Shown one piece after another: positions 25,199 to 35,900 of a stretch of DNA of 48,386 nt (positions are counted from its first letter, which is position 1; each line of letters starts with the position of its first letter). This stretch comes from an uncultured Eubacterium sp. GTDB lineage: Bacteria; Bacillota; Clostridia; Lachnospirales; Lachnospiraceae. The translations under genes and the position numbers were made by a program. The notes below the pieces were generated by a model, which saw nothing but the letters and a program-made list of their open reading frames with translations, made no database searches and was not told the origin of the DNA. The stretch is from positions 1 through 48,386 of the forward strand of contig URYE01000011.1 of NCBI GenBank assembly GCA_900551945.1, in the 5' to 3' direction.

Positions 25199-26722
25199 TT
25201 AATTTTCTGAAACGTATTCATCTACATCAAATACATCTCCATCTTTAATTTTTTGCAAAAGTTCCTTTGCTTTTTCTACTGTATTCATATCTGGCTCAGT
25301 CATATATAATGATGGATAGCTAAAGAAGTAAGATGGTGCATATACACCTTCACCAGAAACGGCATAAGACTGCACATTCCATGCTTCTCCTTCCATTGTA
25401 AGTTTAACCATACTTGCAATATCATCATCAGTAAGACTTGTTTGGAACATTGACTGTACTGAATTAAGAACTGATGAATAATTATAAAGAATTGATGGTG
25501 AAGCAACCTTATCTACAATTCCTTGAATAGCAATCATCTGGTCTCTTCCTCTCTGGTTATCGCCACCTGATATATTCTGTCTTTCTCTACAGAAAGCAAG
25601 TGCTGCTTTACCATTGACTTCATTCTTTCCTTTTACAAAATGGAACTCTACATCACTTGTATCAGGGTGTGTTGTAAATTCGATTTCTGAATCTACTGTA
25701 ATTCCACCAAGTGCATCAACAATTTCTTCTACACCTGTAAAATTAACTCTTACATAGTAATCTATATCCCAATCATAAAGATTACTTAATGTTTCCATTG
25801 AAGCATCTACACCAAATATTCCTGCATGTGTAAGTTTATCCTTACCCTTGCCTGATGTAAGTGAATCAATTGTTACATAATAATCTCTTGGTGTATTTAC
25901 AAGAAGAATTTGCTTTGTTTTTGGATTAACTTCTATAAGAATATTAACATCACTTCTTCCTGACTGATTAAGCTCTCCACATTCATCATTACCTGAAAGA
26001 TAGATTGTAAATGTATCTGTTAAAGTATTCTTATCTATATTTGGTTTCTTCTGCACCTTTGTTTCATAAGTCTTATTATCAATAATCTTTGTGTCATTTA
26101 TGAAATCAGGATGTGTTTCTTCTAATGTTGCAACATAAGACTCATTTACAATTATTGCTTCTACTTCTTTGTTATAAAGAGCATCTACAAGCTTTGTAAA
26201 ATCATTATAAGTCTTTGTATCTATATCTTTTCCAACATTCTCACTAATACTTTTTACAGTATCTTCTGTCTTTGTCTTATCAAGTACACCATGATATCCA
26301 AATGTATAATCTGTTGCATCATTTATAGAATTAGCAGGGTCATCTTTCAAAACATATACAGATACAACGTCTTTTTTTGTACTCTCACCAGACAAAGAAC
26401 TTATTGTTCCTTTTGCTTGATAGATATATACATCTCCCACTATCATAATTATAGCAAGAAGTACTGACAGCACTTTTCCAACCCAGTGAGCCTTTGTAAA
26501 CTGTGTGTAAACAATAAATGCTGTTATTAATAATAATACCACTATTCCAATAATAACATACTTATTAGGTATCATGTTTAGCCAGAATATCATAGCTGCA
26601 AACACAATTGCTGCTACAACTTCTACAGCCGATAATGCAAGGCCAACTGTCCTCATTATCTTTTGATTTTTAAACAGGCTCTTTTCGTCACTTGTTTGAC
26701 CATTTGTTTTATTATCTGACAT
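25199..26722 (-). CDS. LytR-CpsA-Psr (LCP) family cell-wall glycopolymer transferase
   Basis: Membrane enzyme of the LCP family, which attaches teichoic acids or capsule polymers to peptidoglycan. Three hydrophobic helices lie at about 26-48, 54-74 and 83-102. An extracellular accessory domain follows (about 115-215, with DFTKLVDALYNKEVEAIIVN). The LCP catalytic domain spans about 235-440 and shows SGRSDVNILIEVNPKTKQ, LLVNTPRDYYV, the KLTHAGIFG segment and the conserved arginines of FCRERQNISGGDNQRGRDQ. At 507 aa it is of the long, three-helix type common in Clostridia. The gene stands alone, with its own terminator. The polymer cannot be deduced. Confidence 0.92.
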   Translation of the reverse strand: MSDNKTNGQTSDEKSLFKNQKIMRTVGLALSAVEVVAAIVFAAMIFWLNMIPNKYVIIGIVVLLLITAFIVYTQFTKAHWVGKVLSVLLAIIMIVGDVYIYQAKGTISSLSGESTKKDVVSVYVLKDDPANSINDATDYTFGYHGVLDKTKTEDTVKSISENVGKDIDTKTYNDFTKLVDALYNKEVEAIIVNESYVATLEETHPDFINDTKIIDNKTYETKVQKKPNIDKNTLTDTFTIYLSGNDECGELNQSGRSDVNILIEVNPKTKQILLVNTPRDYYVTIDSLTSGKGKDKLTHAGIFGVDASMETLSNLYDWDIDYYVRVNFTGVEEIVDALGGITVDSEIEFTTHPDTSDVEFHFVKGKNEVNGKAALAFCRERQNISGGDNQRGRDQMIAIQGIVDKVASPSILYNYSSVLNSVQSMFQTSLTDDDIASMVKLTMEGEAWNVQSYAVSGEGVYAPSYFFSYPSLYMTEPDMNTVEKAKELLQKIKDGDVFDVDEYVSEN

Positions 26723-26932
26723 TTTACTACTCCTTTTTCAGAAATACTAAAAAAGTATAACACATAAACCAATAAAATGCAAAAACTATTTTCAATTGAT
26801 ATCAACCTTTAACAATAAAAAAATAATAAAATTTATTGATTTATTTAATAATGCCAAATTTATTTACTACTGCCTATAATTATATTAATTACTTCTTTTT
26901 TTAAGTTACACAGCAAACTATAAAGTTGCCAC

Positions 26933-27691
26933 TTATTTATAACAATTATTTTTATTATATAAACTTTCTGTTTTCATCATAAGATACATACAATATTTAA
27001 TTATATCAAGCTGAGTTTTATCATAAGGCATACACATTCCCATATATGAATAAATATTTTCTATACACTTTGAATAAACACTATTAATTTCTTCCTGTTG
27101 TATAGGCTTTCCAGATGTTATATATGTATACAACGCATATAAAAGTGTAATTTTTCTTTCATAATCATATTGCTTAATCTGATTATATGCTTTTTTAATA
27201 TTTTTTATATATAAATCATCTTGATAACCACTATTTTCAATAACGTCCCACACATTTTTACCTTCACTTCCACATATATCCCTTGCTTTATCAGAAGTGT
27301 ATTCTAAAAGAACTCTATATACTGCCTTGTGAGTTTCTATTACTGTATCCGTATTAAGCATTATTGTATTTTTAAGCCATTCTAAACGTTTAGGGAGATT
27401 TGCAACTACAATTTCTTTTACAAAACAAAAAACTTTTATATCGTTTTTCAAAAATAATTTTTTGATATTTTCTAATTCTGATAATACAGTAATATCTGTG
27501 ATAAGTTCTTGTGATAATAAAATAATAACGTATTTGTCCCCTTTTATTACGTTTTCATTTTGATAAGATTTCCCCTCATTAATACAATTTACATCAACAG
27601 TATTACTTATATTAATTCCCCACTCATTTAGATGGTATGAAATCTCCTCATAATCATAAATACCATTTTTAATAGAATAACAAATATACAA
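26933..27691 (-). CDS. TIR-like domain protein of unknown function
   Basis: Not a recognised named gene. Residues 1-130 have the layout of a small TIR domain: an opening MYICYSIKNG strand, a helix (YEEISYHLNEWGI), then KYVIILLSQELITDI, a helix with a possible catalytic glutamate (VLSELENIKKLF), and IKVFCFVKEIV. The remaining 120 residues are helical and rich in tyrosine and lysine. There is no signal peptide or clear membrane segment. Bacterial TIR domains often degrade NAD+ or make signal nucleotides in phage defence. No Thoeris partner is nearby. The subtilase gene 250 bp upstream on the same strand is its only plausible partner. Very A+T-rich codon use suggests a possible foreign origin. 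The fold assignment is tentative. Confidence 0.45.
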   Translation of the reverse strand: MYICYSIKNGIYDYEEISYHLNEWGINISNTVDVNCINEGKSYQNENVIKGDKYVIILLSQELITDITVLSELENIKKLFLKNDIKVFCFVKEIVVANLPKRLEWLKNTIMLNTDTVIETHKAVYRVLLEYTSDKARDICGSEGKNVWDVIENSGYQDDLYIKNIKKAYNQIKQYDYERKITLLYALYTYITSGKPIQQEEINSVYSKCIENIYSYMGMCMPYDKTQLDIIKYCMYLMMKTESLYNKNNCYK

Positions 27692-27941
27692 TGTTACAAT
27701 CCTCCGTACTTTTAATTTTTACTTAACATTTGTAAATTCTTAAATTTTTATTTATTAAAATATTTTAATACACGCGCTGCGCTACCATTTATTTTTAACA
27801 TATTATTCATACAAATAAAATATAATTGTATAAACCATGATATACATTACTTAAACTATTTAATATTTACTAAAAGTCTTGTTCCGTTTTAACAAATGTA
27901 TCTAACTTGTACTGTTACACTTATTTCATACAACATATATT

Positions 27942-28805
27942 TTATTTCTCTTGTATAAAGCTATACACATCTAACACGCCCCACCCTTGCTGATTATCAG
28001 GTACATCAATCTTGTGACAATATTGTTTTAACCTTTTCTTTATATCTTTGGGACTGATATTTTTATTATTGTCTTTTAAATACCTTGCAATTGCACCACT
28101 TACAATCGGTGCTGCCATTGACGTTCCACTTTTTACTGAATAAGTATCTTTTTTATTAGAACAGGCTATCATATTTGAACCTGCCACAACTAATTCTGGC
28201 TTAACTATACAACATGACGTTGGTCCTCGACCCGAATAGTACTTTATCATATTATTTTTTGACTTATCATAATACTTTTTATTAGTTTTCATATATGAAT
28301 AATCATCATAAGCACCAACAGTTATTATTTTTCGACTTATCCCCGGCGCAGTCACACTATTTTTATCAGGCCCACTATTTCCTGCTGCCGCAACTACTAT
28401 AAATCCACTGTCCCATAACTTTTCAACCATTACAATAAGTTCTGAGTCCTCACTAAGACTTAATTTTTCTGTTGTCCCAAAAGAAATATTTACAACTCTT
28501 ACATTATATTTTTTCCCATTGTCATATACCCACTTAAGTCCTTGTATAACATCGTCTATCTTGCCATTTCCATTTTTATCAAGCACCTTAACAGCTATAA
28601 TACAAGCTTGCCTTGCAATCCCCCTATATTTTCCATTAGACGCAATACCACTTCCTGCTATAATTCCACTCACATGTGTTCCATGACCACTGTCATCATA
28701 TGGTCTTTTTTTATTATTCACAAAGTCAACAAAACCAATAATTCTATTGTCAAAATCTCTATGCCTGTATATACCTGTATCTATTACAGCCACACCTATA
28801 TTCAT
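27942..28805 (-). CDS. Cytoplasmic subtilisin-like serine protease (S8 family)
   Basis: S8 peptidase with a full triad: D9 (AVIDTG), H41 (SGHGTHVSG) and S229 (SGTSMAAPIVSG), with oxyanion N143 (AAAGNSGP). The protein starts directly in the catalytic domain: there is no signal peptide and no propeptide, so it is expected inside the cell and active without processing, unlike secreted subtilisins. At 287 aa it is a minimal domain. Intracellular subtilases occur as housekeeping proteases and as effectors in some defence loci. It is followed 250 bp later by the TIR-like gene. The 250-bp gap (27692-27941) is A+T rich with nothing recognisable. A functional link between the two is unproven. Confidence 0.9.
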   Translation of the reverse strand: MNIGVAVIDTGIYRHRDFDNRIIGFVDFVNNKKRPYDDSGHGTHVSGIIAGSGIASNGKYRGIARQACIIAVKVLDKNGNGKIDDVIQGLKWVYDNGKKYNVRVVNISFGTTEKLSLSEDSELIVMVEKLWDSGFIVVAAAGNSGPDKNSVTAPGISRKIITVGAYDDYSYMKTNKKYYDKSKNNMIKYYSGRGPTSCCIVKPELVVAGSNMIACSNKKDTYSVKSGTSMAAPIVSGAIARYLKDNNKNISPKDIKKRLKQYCHKIDVPDNQQGWGVLDVYSFIQEK

Positions 28806-28894
28806 TTATATCAACTCCATTTATTATTAATAATATCAACTTTTTACACACTTAAATTTAATATTGTTAGTAAAATATTTATTTACAATATTAA

Positions 28895-28923
28895 TTGTCG
28901 AAACAATTATATTGTGCTATAAT
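28895..28923 (+). promoter_or_regulatory. Likely sigma-A promoter for carbamate kinase
   Basis: TTGTCG (28895-28900), a 17-bp spacer and TATAAT (28918-28923) give a leader of about 135 nt before the ATG at 29066. Confidence 0.55.
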
Positions 28924-29065
28924 ATTTTATTATATGTCGTCTAATATCAAACGTGTTCTATTACATAATTTTACACATGGTATTTTGTGCTTTATTTAAG
29001 CCGATAACATCTAGCGACACATTTCAATGAGCTTTTATAAGCATAGAGCAGAATGGAGGATTATT

Positions 29066-30004
29066 ATGGAAAATAAAAGAATAGTAGTTGCTTTAGGAAG
29101 AAATGCTTTTGGTGAAACATTTCCAGAACAACAAACTAACGTAAAGAAAGCCGCTATGGCTATTGCAGACCTTGTTGAAGCTAAATATCAGATTGTTATT
29201 ACTCACAGTAACGGCCCTCAGGTTGGTATGATACAGACTGCCATGACTGAATTTGCAAGACTTGAACCTGATGACAGAACTGTTGCACCAATGTCTGTAT
29301 GTGGAGCAATGAGTGAAGGATATATTGGTTACGATTTACAGAATGCAATTCGTGAAGAATTATTAAACAGAGGTATATATAAGACTGTTTCTACAATCAT
29401 CACTCAAGTAAGAGTTGACCCATTTGATATAGCTTTCAGTGAACCATCTAAGATTATCGGAAGATATATGACTAAGGAAGAAGCCGAAGCAGAAGAAGAA
29501 AAGGGTAATCACGTTATTGAAGAAGAACCTGGAAAGTTCAGAAGAATTATAGCCGCTCCTCTTCCTATTGATATCTACGAAATAGATGCTGTTAAAGCAC
29601 TTCTTGACGCAGACCAGATTGTTATTGCCGCTGGTGGTGGTGGTATTCCTGTTCTTCAACAGGGAACTCACTTAAAGGGTGCTAGTGCTATTATTGAAAA
29701 GGATTATACAGCCGCTAAGCTTGCAGAATTAATTGGTGCTGGAACACTTCTTTTCCTTACAGGCTATGACAATCTTACTATTGAAAAAGGAACTGACGAA
29801 GAAAAGGTATTTGACAAAGTTTCAGCAAGTGAATTACATGACTATATAAGAAATGGACATTTCCCAGCTAAGACTACATTCCCTAAAGTTGACGCTTCAA
29901 TCCGTTTTGTAACAGCCGACTCATCACGCAAAGCCGTTATCTCTAACATTGATAAGGCTAAGTTAAGTCTTAATGGAAAGACTGGTACTACAATAACAGC
30001 TTAA
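29066..30004 (+). CDS. arcC: Carbamate kinase
   Basis: Interconverts carbamoyl phosphate plus ADP with carbamate plus ATP; in anaerobes it usually earns ATP at the end of arginine or purine-derived degradation. Residues 1-312 cover the whole amino-acid-kinase fold: VVALGRNAFGETFPEQQ, THSNGPQVG, the GAMSEGYIGYDLQNA segment, AAGGGGIPV near 191, and a C-terminal KTTFPKVDASIRFV. The start at 29066 has GGAGG six bases upstream. An in-frame ATG at 29027 has no ribosome site. No arginine deiminase or carbamoyltransferase gene is adjacent. The carbamoyl-phosphate synthase genes carAB lie 3 kb away on the other strand. It is flanked by an R4 repeat and a terminator. Confidence 0.93.
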   Translation: MENKRIVVALGRNAFGETFPEQQTNVKKAAMAIADLVEAKYQIVITHSNGPQVGMIQTAMTEFARLEPDDRTVAPMSVCGAMSEGYIGYDLQNAIREELLNRGIYKTVSTIITQVRVDPFDIAFSEPSKIIGRYMTKEEAEAEEEKGNHVIEEEPGKFRRIIAAPLPIDIYEIDAVKALLDADQIVIAAGGGGIPVLQQGTHLKGASAIIEKDYTAAKLAELIGAGTLLFLTGYDNLTIEKGTDEEKVFDKVSASELHDYIRNGHFPAKTTFPKVDASIRFVTADSSRKAVISNIDKAKLSLNGKTGTTITA

Positions 30005-30060
30005 TACAAAATTAAGCATATATTTATTTTAGCAAATGTAGTTATTTGATAATATAATAA

Positions 30061-30148
30061 GAAACTTACTTTGTGAGTTTTTCAAGTTATTACAATAATC
30101 AACAAGCTATTGTGCAAATAAAAGCTTTAGCTTGTTGCACACACATAA
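30061..30148. repeat. R4 two-hairpin repeat, copy c
   Basis: The first hairpin is GAAACTTAC/GTGAGTTTTTC. In the second, the GCC/GGC of other copies is replaced by ACAAGCT/AGCTTGT, which still pairs. It lies after arcC, before its terminator. Confidence 0.6.
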
Positions 30149-30150
30149 CA

Positions 30151-30219
30151 AAAAGTCAGTTATATTGCATTACATCTCAATGACGTAATTACAAATGTAA
30201 CTGACTTTTCTTTTACTTT
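30151..30219 (+). terminator. Terminator after carbamate kinase
   Basis: AAAAGTCAGTTA at 30151 pairs with TAACTGACTTTT ending at 30209, with inner ATTAC/GTAAT pairing, then a T-rich tail. The stretch 30005-30291 otherwise holds only the R4 copy. Confidence 0.8.
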
Positions 30220-30291
30220 TTATCAATATTTACATAATATTAATTAGATATTTGTGTTTTTCTTTGTTAATTATTCGACACTATTAAAATA

Positions 30292-30987
30292 TTACTTAAC
30301 CTTACTTTTATTTATTCTATTCTTAATCTCCTCCATACGAATGTCAAGCAACATACTTGTTTCCGCACAGTCTTTAAGGTCTTTTGCAAGTTCTTCTGCG
30401 TCTGCTGGATTAATCTCTTTTTTGTATCTTAACTTATGTTCAAGACTCGCCCAAAAGTCCATTGCTATTGTTCTTAACTGAACTTCTACTTTTACATTTC
30501 GCTTTTCATTTTGTAAAAAGATTGGCACTTGTACTATCAGATGTAAGCTTCTATATCCACCCTCTTTAGGCTTTTTTATGTAGTCCTTTATTTCAACAAG
30601 TTTTATATCGTCTTGATTAAGAAAACACTTTGCAAGGTAATAAATGTCTTCTCTAAAAGAACATATAACTCTAACTCCTGCGATATCGCTTATATTTTCT
30701 TCTACTGACTCCAAAGTAGGTTTTATATTCTTTCTTTGAATTTTCTCAATTATACTGTCAATAGACTTTACTCTTGACTTAATAGCTTCAATAGGATTTC
30801 TATCATATTCAAGTGAAAACTGCTCGTTTAACACCTTAAATTTCGTTTCAACTTCCATCACAGCACACTTATACCTTGACATCATTGCGTCAAGTCTTTG
30901 CCTATTGCTTAAAATGGCTGTGGCTATCTGTTGTCTTTCAATATCCAAATCATTATTCAAAGACATGTTATTTAATTTTGTATCCAT
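30292..30987 (-). CDS. Small alarmone synthetase, RelQ/YjbM type
   Basis: Single-domain (p)ppGpp synthetase without the hydrolase and regulatory domains of Rel, 231 aa as usual for RelQ. The RelA_SpoT synthetase core is at about 65-195: DIAGVRVICSFREDIYYLAK, the GTP-binding KDYIKKPKEGGYRSLHLIV loop, and EVQLRTIAMDFWASLEHKL, which holds the catalytic glutamate. N- and C-terminal helices (LSNRQRLDAMM, ETSMLLDIRMEEI) fit the tetramer-forming segments of RelQ. It would raise the alarmone pool under stress. The gene stands between arcC (convergent) and the MATE gene. Confidence 0.92.
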   Translation of the reverse strand: MDTKLNNMSLNNDLDIERQQIATAILSNRQRLDAMMSRYKCAVMEVETKFKVLNEQFSLEYDRNPIEAIKSRVKSIDSIIEKIQRKNIKPTLESVEENISDIAGVRVICSFREDIYYLAKCFLNQDDIKLVEIKDYIKKPKEGGYRSLHLIVQVPIFLQNEKRNVKVEVQLRTIAMDFWASLEHKLRYKKEINPADAEELAKDLKDCAETSMLLDIRMEEIKNRINKSKVK

Positions 30988-31086
30988 AAAATACTTTCCT
31001 CATTCCCAAAGTTTTTTATTGTTTCACCCCTTATATAATGAGTATACCATCTTTTGCCATACTTAAGAATAGCTTTTACTATTTAT

Positions 31087-32433
31087 TTATAAAGATTTTC
31101 TAATCAGCTTATTTTTACAATAAATAAAAGCTGGTATAAGGAAAATGTCTGCGGCTATCCAAGCAAGCGGATTAGCAAGACAAGCTCCATCATATCCCAT
31201 AAGTGGAACAAGTGTCAATGCCGCAAATGTTCTCGCTACCATTTCAAATGCACCTGCAAGTATGGCAAATGCTGAAAAGCCCATACCTTGTATACAAAAA
31301 CGAATTACATTTACAAAAGTAAGTGGAATATAAAAAGCCGCACTAGCTATAATAAATCTATAAGTAAGGGCAATTATCTCTGTTTCAGAAGCGTCAACGA
31401 ATAACAACGCAATATAATTTGCAAAAAAGTATAGCAATACAAATGAAATAATACTGTATATAATACCTATAAGCCCTGCTGAACGTATTCCTTTTCCTAA
31501 TCGTTTAAATTCTCCTGCACCAACATTTTGACCGCCATAAGTTGCCATTGTTGAACCGAGCGCATCAAACGGACAACAAGTAAAGTTAAATATCTTAGAA
31601 GCTGCTGTCATAGAAGCCACATAAACAGAACCCAATGTATTAACAGCCGCCTGCAATATAACACTACCTATAGCTGTAATAGAATACTGTAACCCCATTG
31701 GCACACCATTTATACAAAGATTTTTTATACACTGTTTATCAATGACTTTATCTTGTTTTGAAAGTCTTAAAAGTTCAAACTTCTTATTCATAAATAAAAG
31801 ACAACCAACACCTGATATAAGCTGTGAAATATCAGTAGCCCAAGCCGCTCCTGCAACTCCCATTTTAAAATAGAGAATAAATACAAAATCAAGTGCAATG
31901 TTAATTACTGCTGACAACACAAGAAAGAAAACGGGTGTCTTACTATCTCCAACTGCCCTTATTATACCAGATACAATGTTATATAAAAATACAGTTGGAA
32001 TACCTGCAAATATAATTACAATATAGTTATATGAATGTTTAAAAATACTCTCTGGTGTTCTCATAGCTGTAAGAATAGCATTACAAAATACAACTGATAA
32101 AATAGTCAGAACTATTGCAAACGCAATGCCTAGCACATATGAATTATAAACATATCTTCGCAACTGCGCATATTTTTTCGCACCAAACTGTTGTGCAACA
32201 GGAATTGAAAATCCCGTACATATTCCCATACAAAAACCTATTATCATAAAATTGATACCACTCGTAGCTCCAACTCCCGCAAGCGCATCAACACCAAGCG
32301 TCTTACCAACAATCATAGTATCCACAAGGTTATAAAACTGCTGAAACAACATACCCAAAAGCATAGGCACAGCAAACCCAATAATCAACTTCATAGGTGA
32401 CCCTTGCGACATATCCTTCGTCTTACTAGCCAT
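31087..32433 (-). CDS. MATE family efflux transporter
   Basis: Twelve-helix Na+- or H+-driven multidrug and toxin exporter, 448 aa, full length. It has the two-halved MATE pattern: MKLIIGFAVPMLLGMLFQQF and LVDTMIVGKTLGVDALAGVG in the first half, and GLQYSITAIGSVILQAAVN with TYGGQNVGAGE in the second. The subgroup resembles the DinF/NorM-like MATE proteins common in Clostridia. The exported compound cannot be predicted. It lies downstream of carAB on the same strand but is separated from it by 500 bp containing the R3 palindrome, so it is probably transcribed on its own. Confidence 0.93.
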   Translation of the reverse strand: MASKTKDMSQGSPMKLIIGFAVPMLLGMLFQQFYNLVDTMIVGKTLGVDALAGVGATSGINFMIIGFCMGICTGFSIPVAQQFGAKKYAQLRRYVYNSYVLGIAFAIVLTILSVVFCNAILTAMRTPESIFKHSYNYIVIIFAGIPTVFLYNIVSGIIRAVGDSKTPVFFLVLSAVINIALDFVFILYFKMGVAGAAWATDISQLISGVGCLLFMNKKFELLRLSKQDKVIDKQCIKNLCINGVPMGLQYSITAIGSVILQAAVNTLGSVYVASMTAASKIFNFTCCPFDALGSTMATYGGQNVGAGEFKRLGKGIRSAGLIGIIYSIISFVLLYFFANYIALLFVDASETEIIALTYRFIIASAAFYIPLTFVNVIRFCIQGMGFSAFAILAGAFEMVARTFAALTLVPLMGYDGACLANPLAWIAADIFLIPAFIYCKNKLIRKSL

Positions 32434-32585
32434 TACAATTCCTCCATCTGTTTCTTTTCTCTAATATATATATGTACTCTACAGAAACGATATTTTATCA
32501 TCAATACGACATATATTCAAGCATAAATCAATCGAACTTTTACACATTTTTTACGGAATTTTTTTAATAAGCCAATCCCCCACCA

Positions 32586-32622
32586 ACTCTCACTTATTAA
32601 CTATATATAATAAAAGTGTTAA
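32586..32622. repeat. Possible R5-related hairpin
   Basis: CTCACTTATTA pairs with TAATAAAAGTG around a short A/T loop, resembling the hairpin of R5 copy 1. It is 150 bp before the MATE start. The rest of the R5 consensus is missing. Confidence 0.3.
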
Positions 32623-32625
32623 ATA

Positions 32626-32857
32626 GGGCGGTCAGAAAAAGGGAGTGTATTTTAGGAGCATATAGTAAGTATTTAGAAAATCTCAGATAAGCTGTTGAAC
32701 TTCAGGGGAAATTGCACACGATGTGCAATTTAGGAAAAAGCGACACGACGTCGCATTTTTTCCGACCCGTCCGTAGAAAAAACATACCCAGCTTATCCTA
32801 GATTTTCTTAATACTTACTATCGTACCAAAAATACACTCCCTTTTTCTGACCGCCCC
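32626..32857. repeat. R3 large palindromic element with two inner hairpins, copy 1
   Basis: The outer arms (from GGGCGGTCAG at 32626 and its complement ending at 32857) pair over about 75 bp with few mismatches. Inside are two hairpins: AAATTGCACA-CGA-TGTGCAATTT (32709-32731) and GGAAAAA plus GCGAC-ACGAC-GTCGC (32740-32754). The whole would form a four-way cruciform or a branched RNA. It fills the space between the carB stop and the MATE gene. Confidence 0.75.
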
Positions 32858-32940
32858 TCAAAAGCAAAAACTGATGATAATTAAATCAACATTAATTACC
32901 ACCAGTTCTTTATATTTATATCAATCTAAAATTATCTATA

Positions 32941-35900
32941 TTACAACTTCGCAATATCAACAATAGAAAGCTCCTTATTGTTAAATGCGTGTTCAAGACT
33001 TGAAATAAGTGCGTGAGCAGTATCAAGACTTGTAAGACAATGAACACCTGTTTCAATAGCATAACGTCTAATAAGGAAACCATCTTTAGCTCTTTCAATA
33101 CCATTTTCAGGAGTATCAATAACAAGGTCAATCTCATGTGAAAGAATTAAATCAAGTAAAGTTGGTGCTTCCTGACCAATCTTATTAACTTGAATTGCAT
33201 GAACACCATTTTCCTTAAGCACCTTAGCAGTACCCCTTGAAGCATAAATCTTATAACCTAAACGTTCAAATCTCTGAGCAATATCAATACCGTCCTGCTT
33301 ATCCTTGTCTGCAAGAGTCATAACAATCTGCTTATGCTTTGGAAGACGTATTCCAGCTCCTTCAAATGCCTTGAATAAAGCTTCATCAAAGTTCTTAGAT
33401 ATACCAAGACACTCACCTGTAGACTTCATTTCTGGGCCGAGGCTTATATCAGCACCTCTAATCTTCTCAAATGAGAATACAGGCATCTTAATAGCATAAT
33501 AATCAGACTTCTTTTGAAGACCTGGTTCATAACCCAAATCTGTAATCTTGCTTCCTGTAATAACCTTAGTAGCAAGCTGTACAATAGGAATACCTGTAAC
33601 CTTGCTGATATATGGAACTGTACGGCTTGAACGTGGATTAACTTCAATTACATATACTTGGTCGTTGTATACAATAAACTGAATGTTAATAAGACCCTTA
33701 ACGTGAAGTGACCTTGCAAGCTTAGCAGTATAATCAACTATCATATCTGTAATTTTTTCTGATATTGACTTAGCTGGATATACTGAAATACTATCACCTG
33801 AGTGAATACCTGCTCTTTCAATATGCTCCATAATACCAGGAATAAGAATATTTTCGCCATCACATACAGCATCAACTTCAATTTCCTTACCCATAAGATA
33901 CTTATCTACAAGGATTGGGTGGTCTTGCTTAATTCTGTTAATAATTCCCATATACTCAACAACATCTTCATCAGATACAGCAATCTGCATACCCTGACCA
34001 CCTAATACGTAAGAAGGTCTTACAAGAACAGGATATCCTAATTCATTGGCAGCTTTAAGAGCTTCATCAACTGTAAATACAGTCTGACCCTTTGCTCTAG
34101 GAATACCGCACTGTTCAAGAATTTCATCGAATAATTCTCTATCTTCTGCTGCGTCTACATCTTCTGCGCTTGTTCCAAGAATAGGTACGCCCATCTTCAT
34201 AAGTGCTTCTGTAAGCTTAATAGCTGTCTGACCACCAAACTGTACAACTGCACCATCTGGTCTTTCAAGTTCAACAATGCTTTCCACATCTTCTGCTGTA
34301 AGCGGTTCAAAGTAAAGCTTATCAGCTATATCAAAGTCAGTTGATACTGTTTCTGGGTTATTATTAATAATAATTGTTTCATAACCCTCTTTTTCAAATG
34401 ACCATGTACAGTGAACTGAACAGAAGTCAAACTCAATACCCTGACCAATTCTTATAGGGCCTGAACCTAATACAAGAACCTTCTTCTTATCATGTGTTTC
34501 TTCAGCTTCATTTTCACTTCCATATACTGAATAGTAATATGGTGTAGCTGCTGCAAATTCAGCCGCACAAGTATCAACCATCTTAAATGCCGCATGAATA
34601 TCATACTCATCTCTTAATTCCTTGACTTCTCTTTCAGTCTTACCTGTAAGCTGTCCGATAACATTGTCTGGGAACTCAAGACGTTTAGCTTCCATTAAAA
34701 GTTCCTTTGTAAGAGGTCCTTGCTTTAACGCAGCTTCCATTTCAACTAATATCTGTAACTTATCAATGAACCATCTGTCAATCTTAGTAATTTCGTGCAT
34801 TTTAGCTGGTTCAATATCTCGTCTTAAGCCTTCTGCTATCTTCCAAATTCTTCTATCATCTACTATCTGAAGTTCTTCAAGAAGTTCTTCATCAGTAAGA
34901 CCTGTAAAGTCATAAGACATAAGACTGTCAACGTGCTGTTCAAGTGAACGAATAGCTTTCATAAGACCTGCTTCAAAGTTATTAGCAATACTCATAACTT
35001 CACCTGTAGCCTTCATCTGTGTTGTAAGAGTTCTCTTAGCTGAGATAAACTTATCAAATGGAAGTCTAGGCATTTTAACTACACAGTAGTCAAGAGCTGG
35101 TTCAAAACTTGCATAAGTCTTACCTGTAATTGCATTCTTAATCTCATCAAGTGTATAACCTAATGCAATCTTAGCTGCAACCTTAGCAATTGGATAACCT
35201 GTTGCCTTAGAAGCAAGAGCTGATGAACGGCTAACACGAGGATTAACTTCGATTACACAGTATTCAAATGTATCTGGATTAAGTGCATACTGTACGTTAC
35301 AACCACCAGTAATTCCAAGTTCATCAATAATATTAAGAGCAGAAGTTCTTAACATCTGATATTCTTTATCTGAAAGTGTTTGTGAAGGAGCAACTACGAT
35401 ACTATCACCTGTATGAACACCAACTGGGTCAATATTTTCCATGTTACATACTGTAATACAGTTACCGTTGCTATCACGCATTACTTCGTATTCGATTTCT
35501 TTCCAACCTGCGATACAACGCTCAACAAGTACCTCACCAACTCGGCTAAGACGAAGACCATTTTCAAGGATTTCTCTTAATTCAACTACGTTGTGAGCGA
35601 TACCACCACCAGAACCACCAAGTGTATAAGCTGGTCTTAATACTACTGGATATCCAATCTTTCTTGCAAATTCTTCACCATCTTCTACATTATTAACTAC
35701 TAAAGATGCCGCACAAGGCTCACCTATCTTTTCCATTGTCTCTTTGAACATAAGACGGTCTTCTGCCTTTTTGATTGTAAGTGCAGTTGTACCAATAAGC
35801 TTAACACCATTCTTTTCAAGGAAATCTGTTTCTGCTATTTCCATAGCAAGATTAAGACCTGCCTGACCACCAAGTGTTGGTAAAATACTGTCTGGTCTTT

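Noticed and set aside
29000..29007. Perfect sigma-28 -10 box GCCGATAA upstream of carbamate kinase
   Set aside because: The -35 region 15 bp upstream reads TATT, and a better sigma-A promoter is present at 28895-28923. Kept only as a remark.
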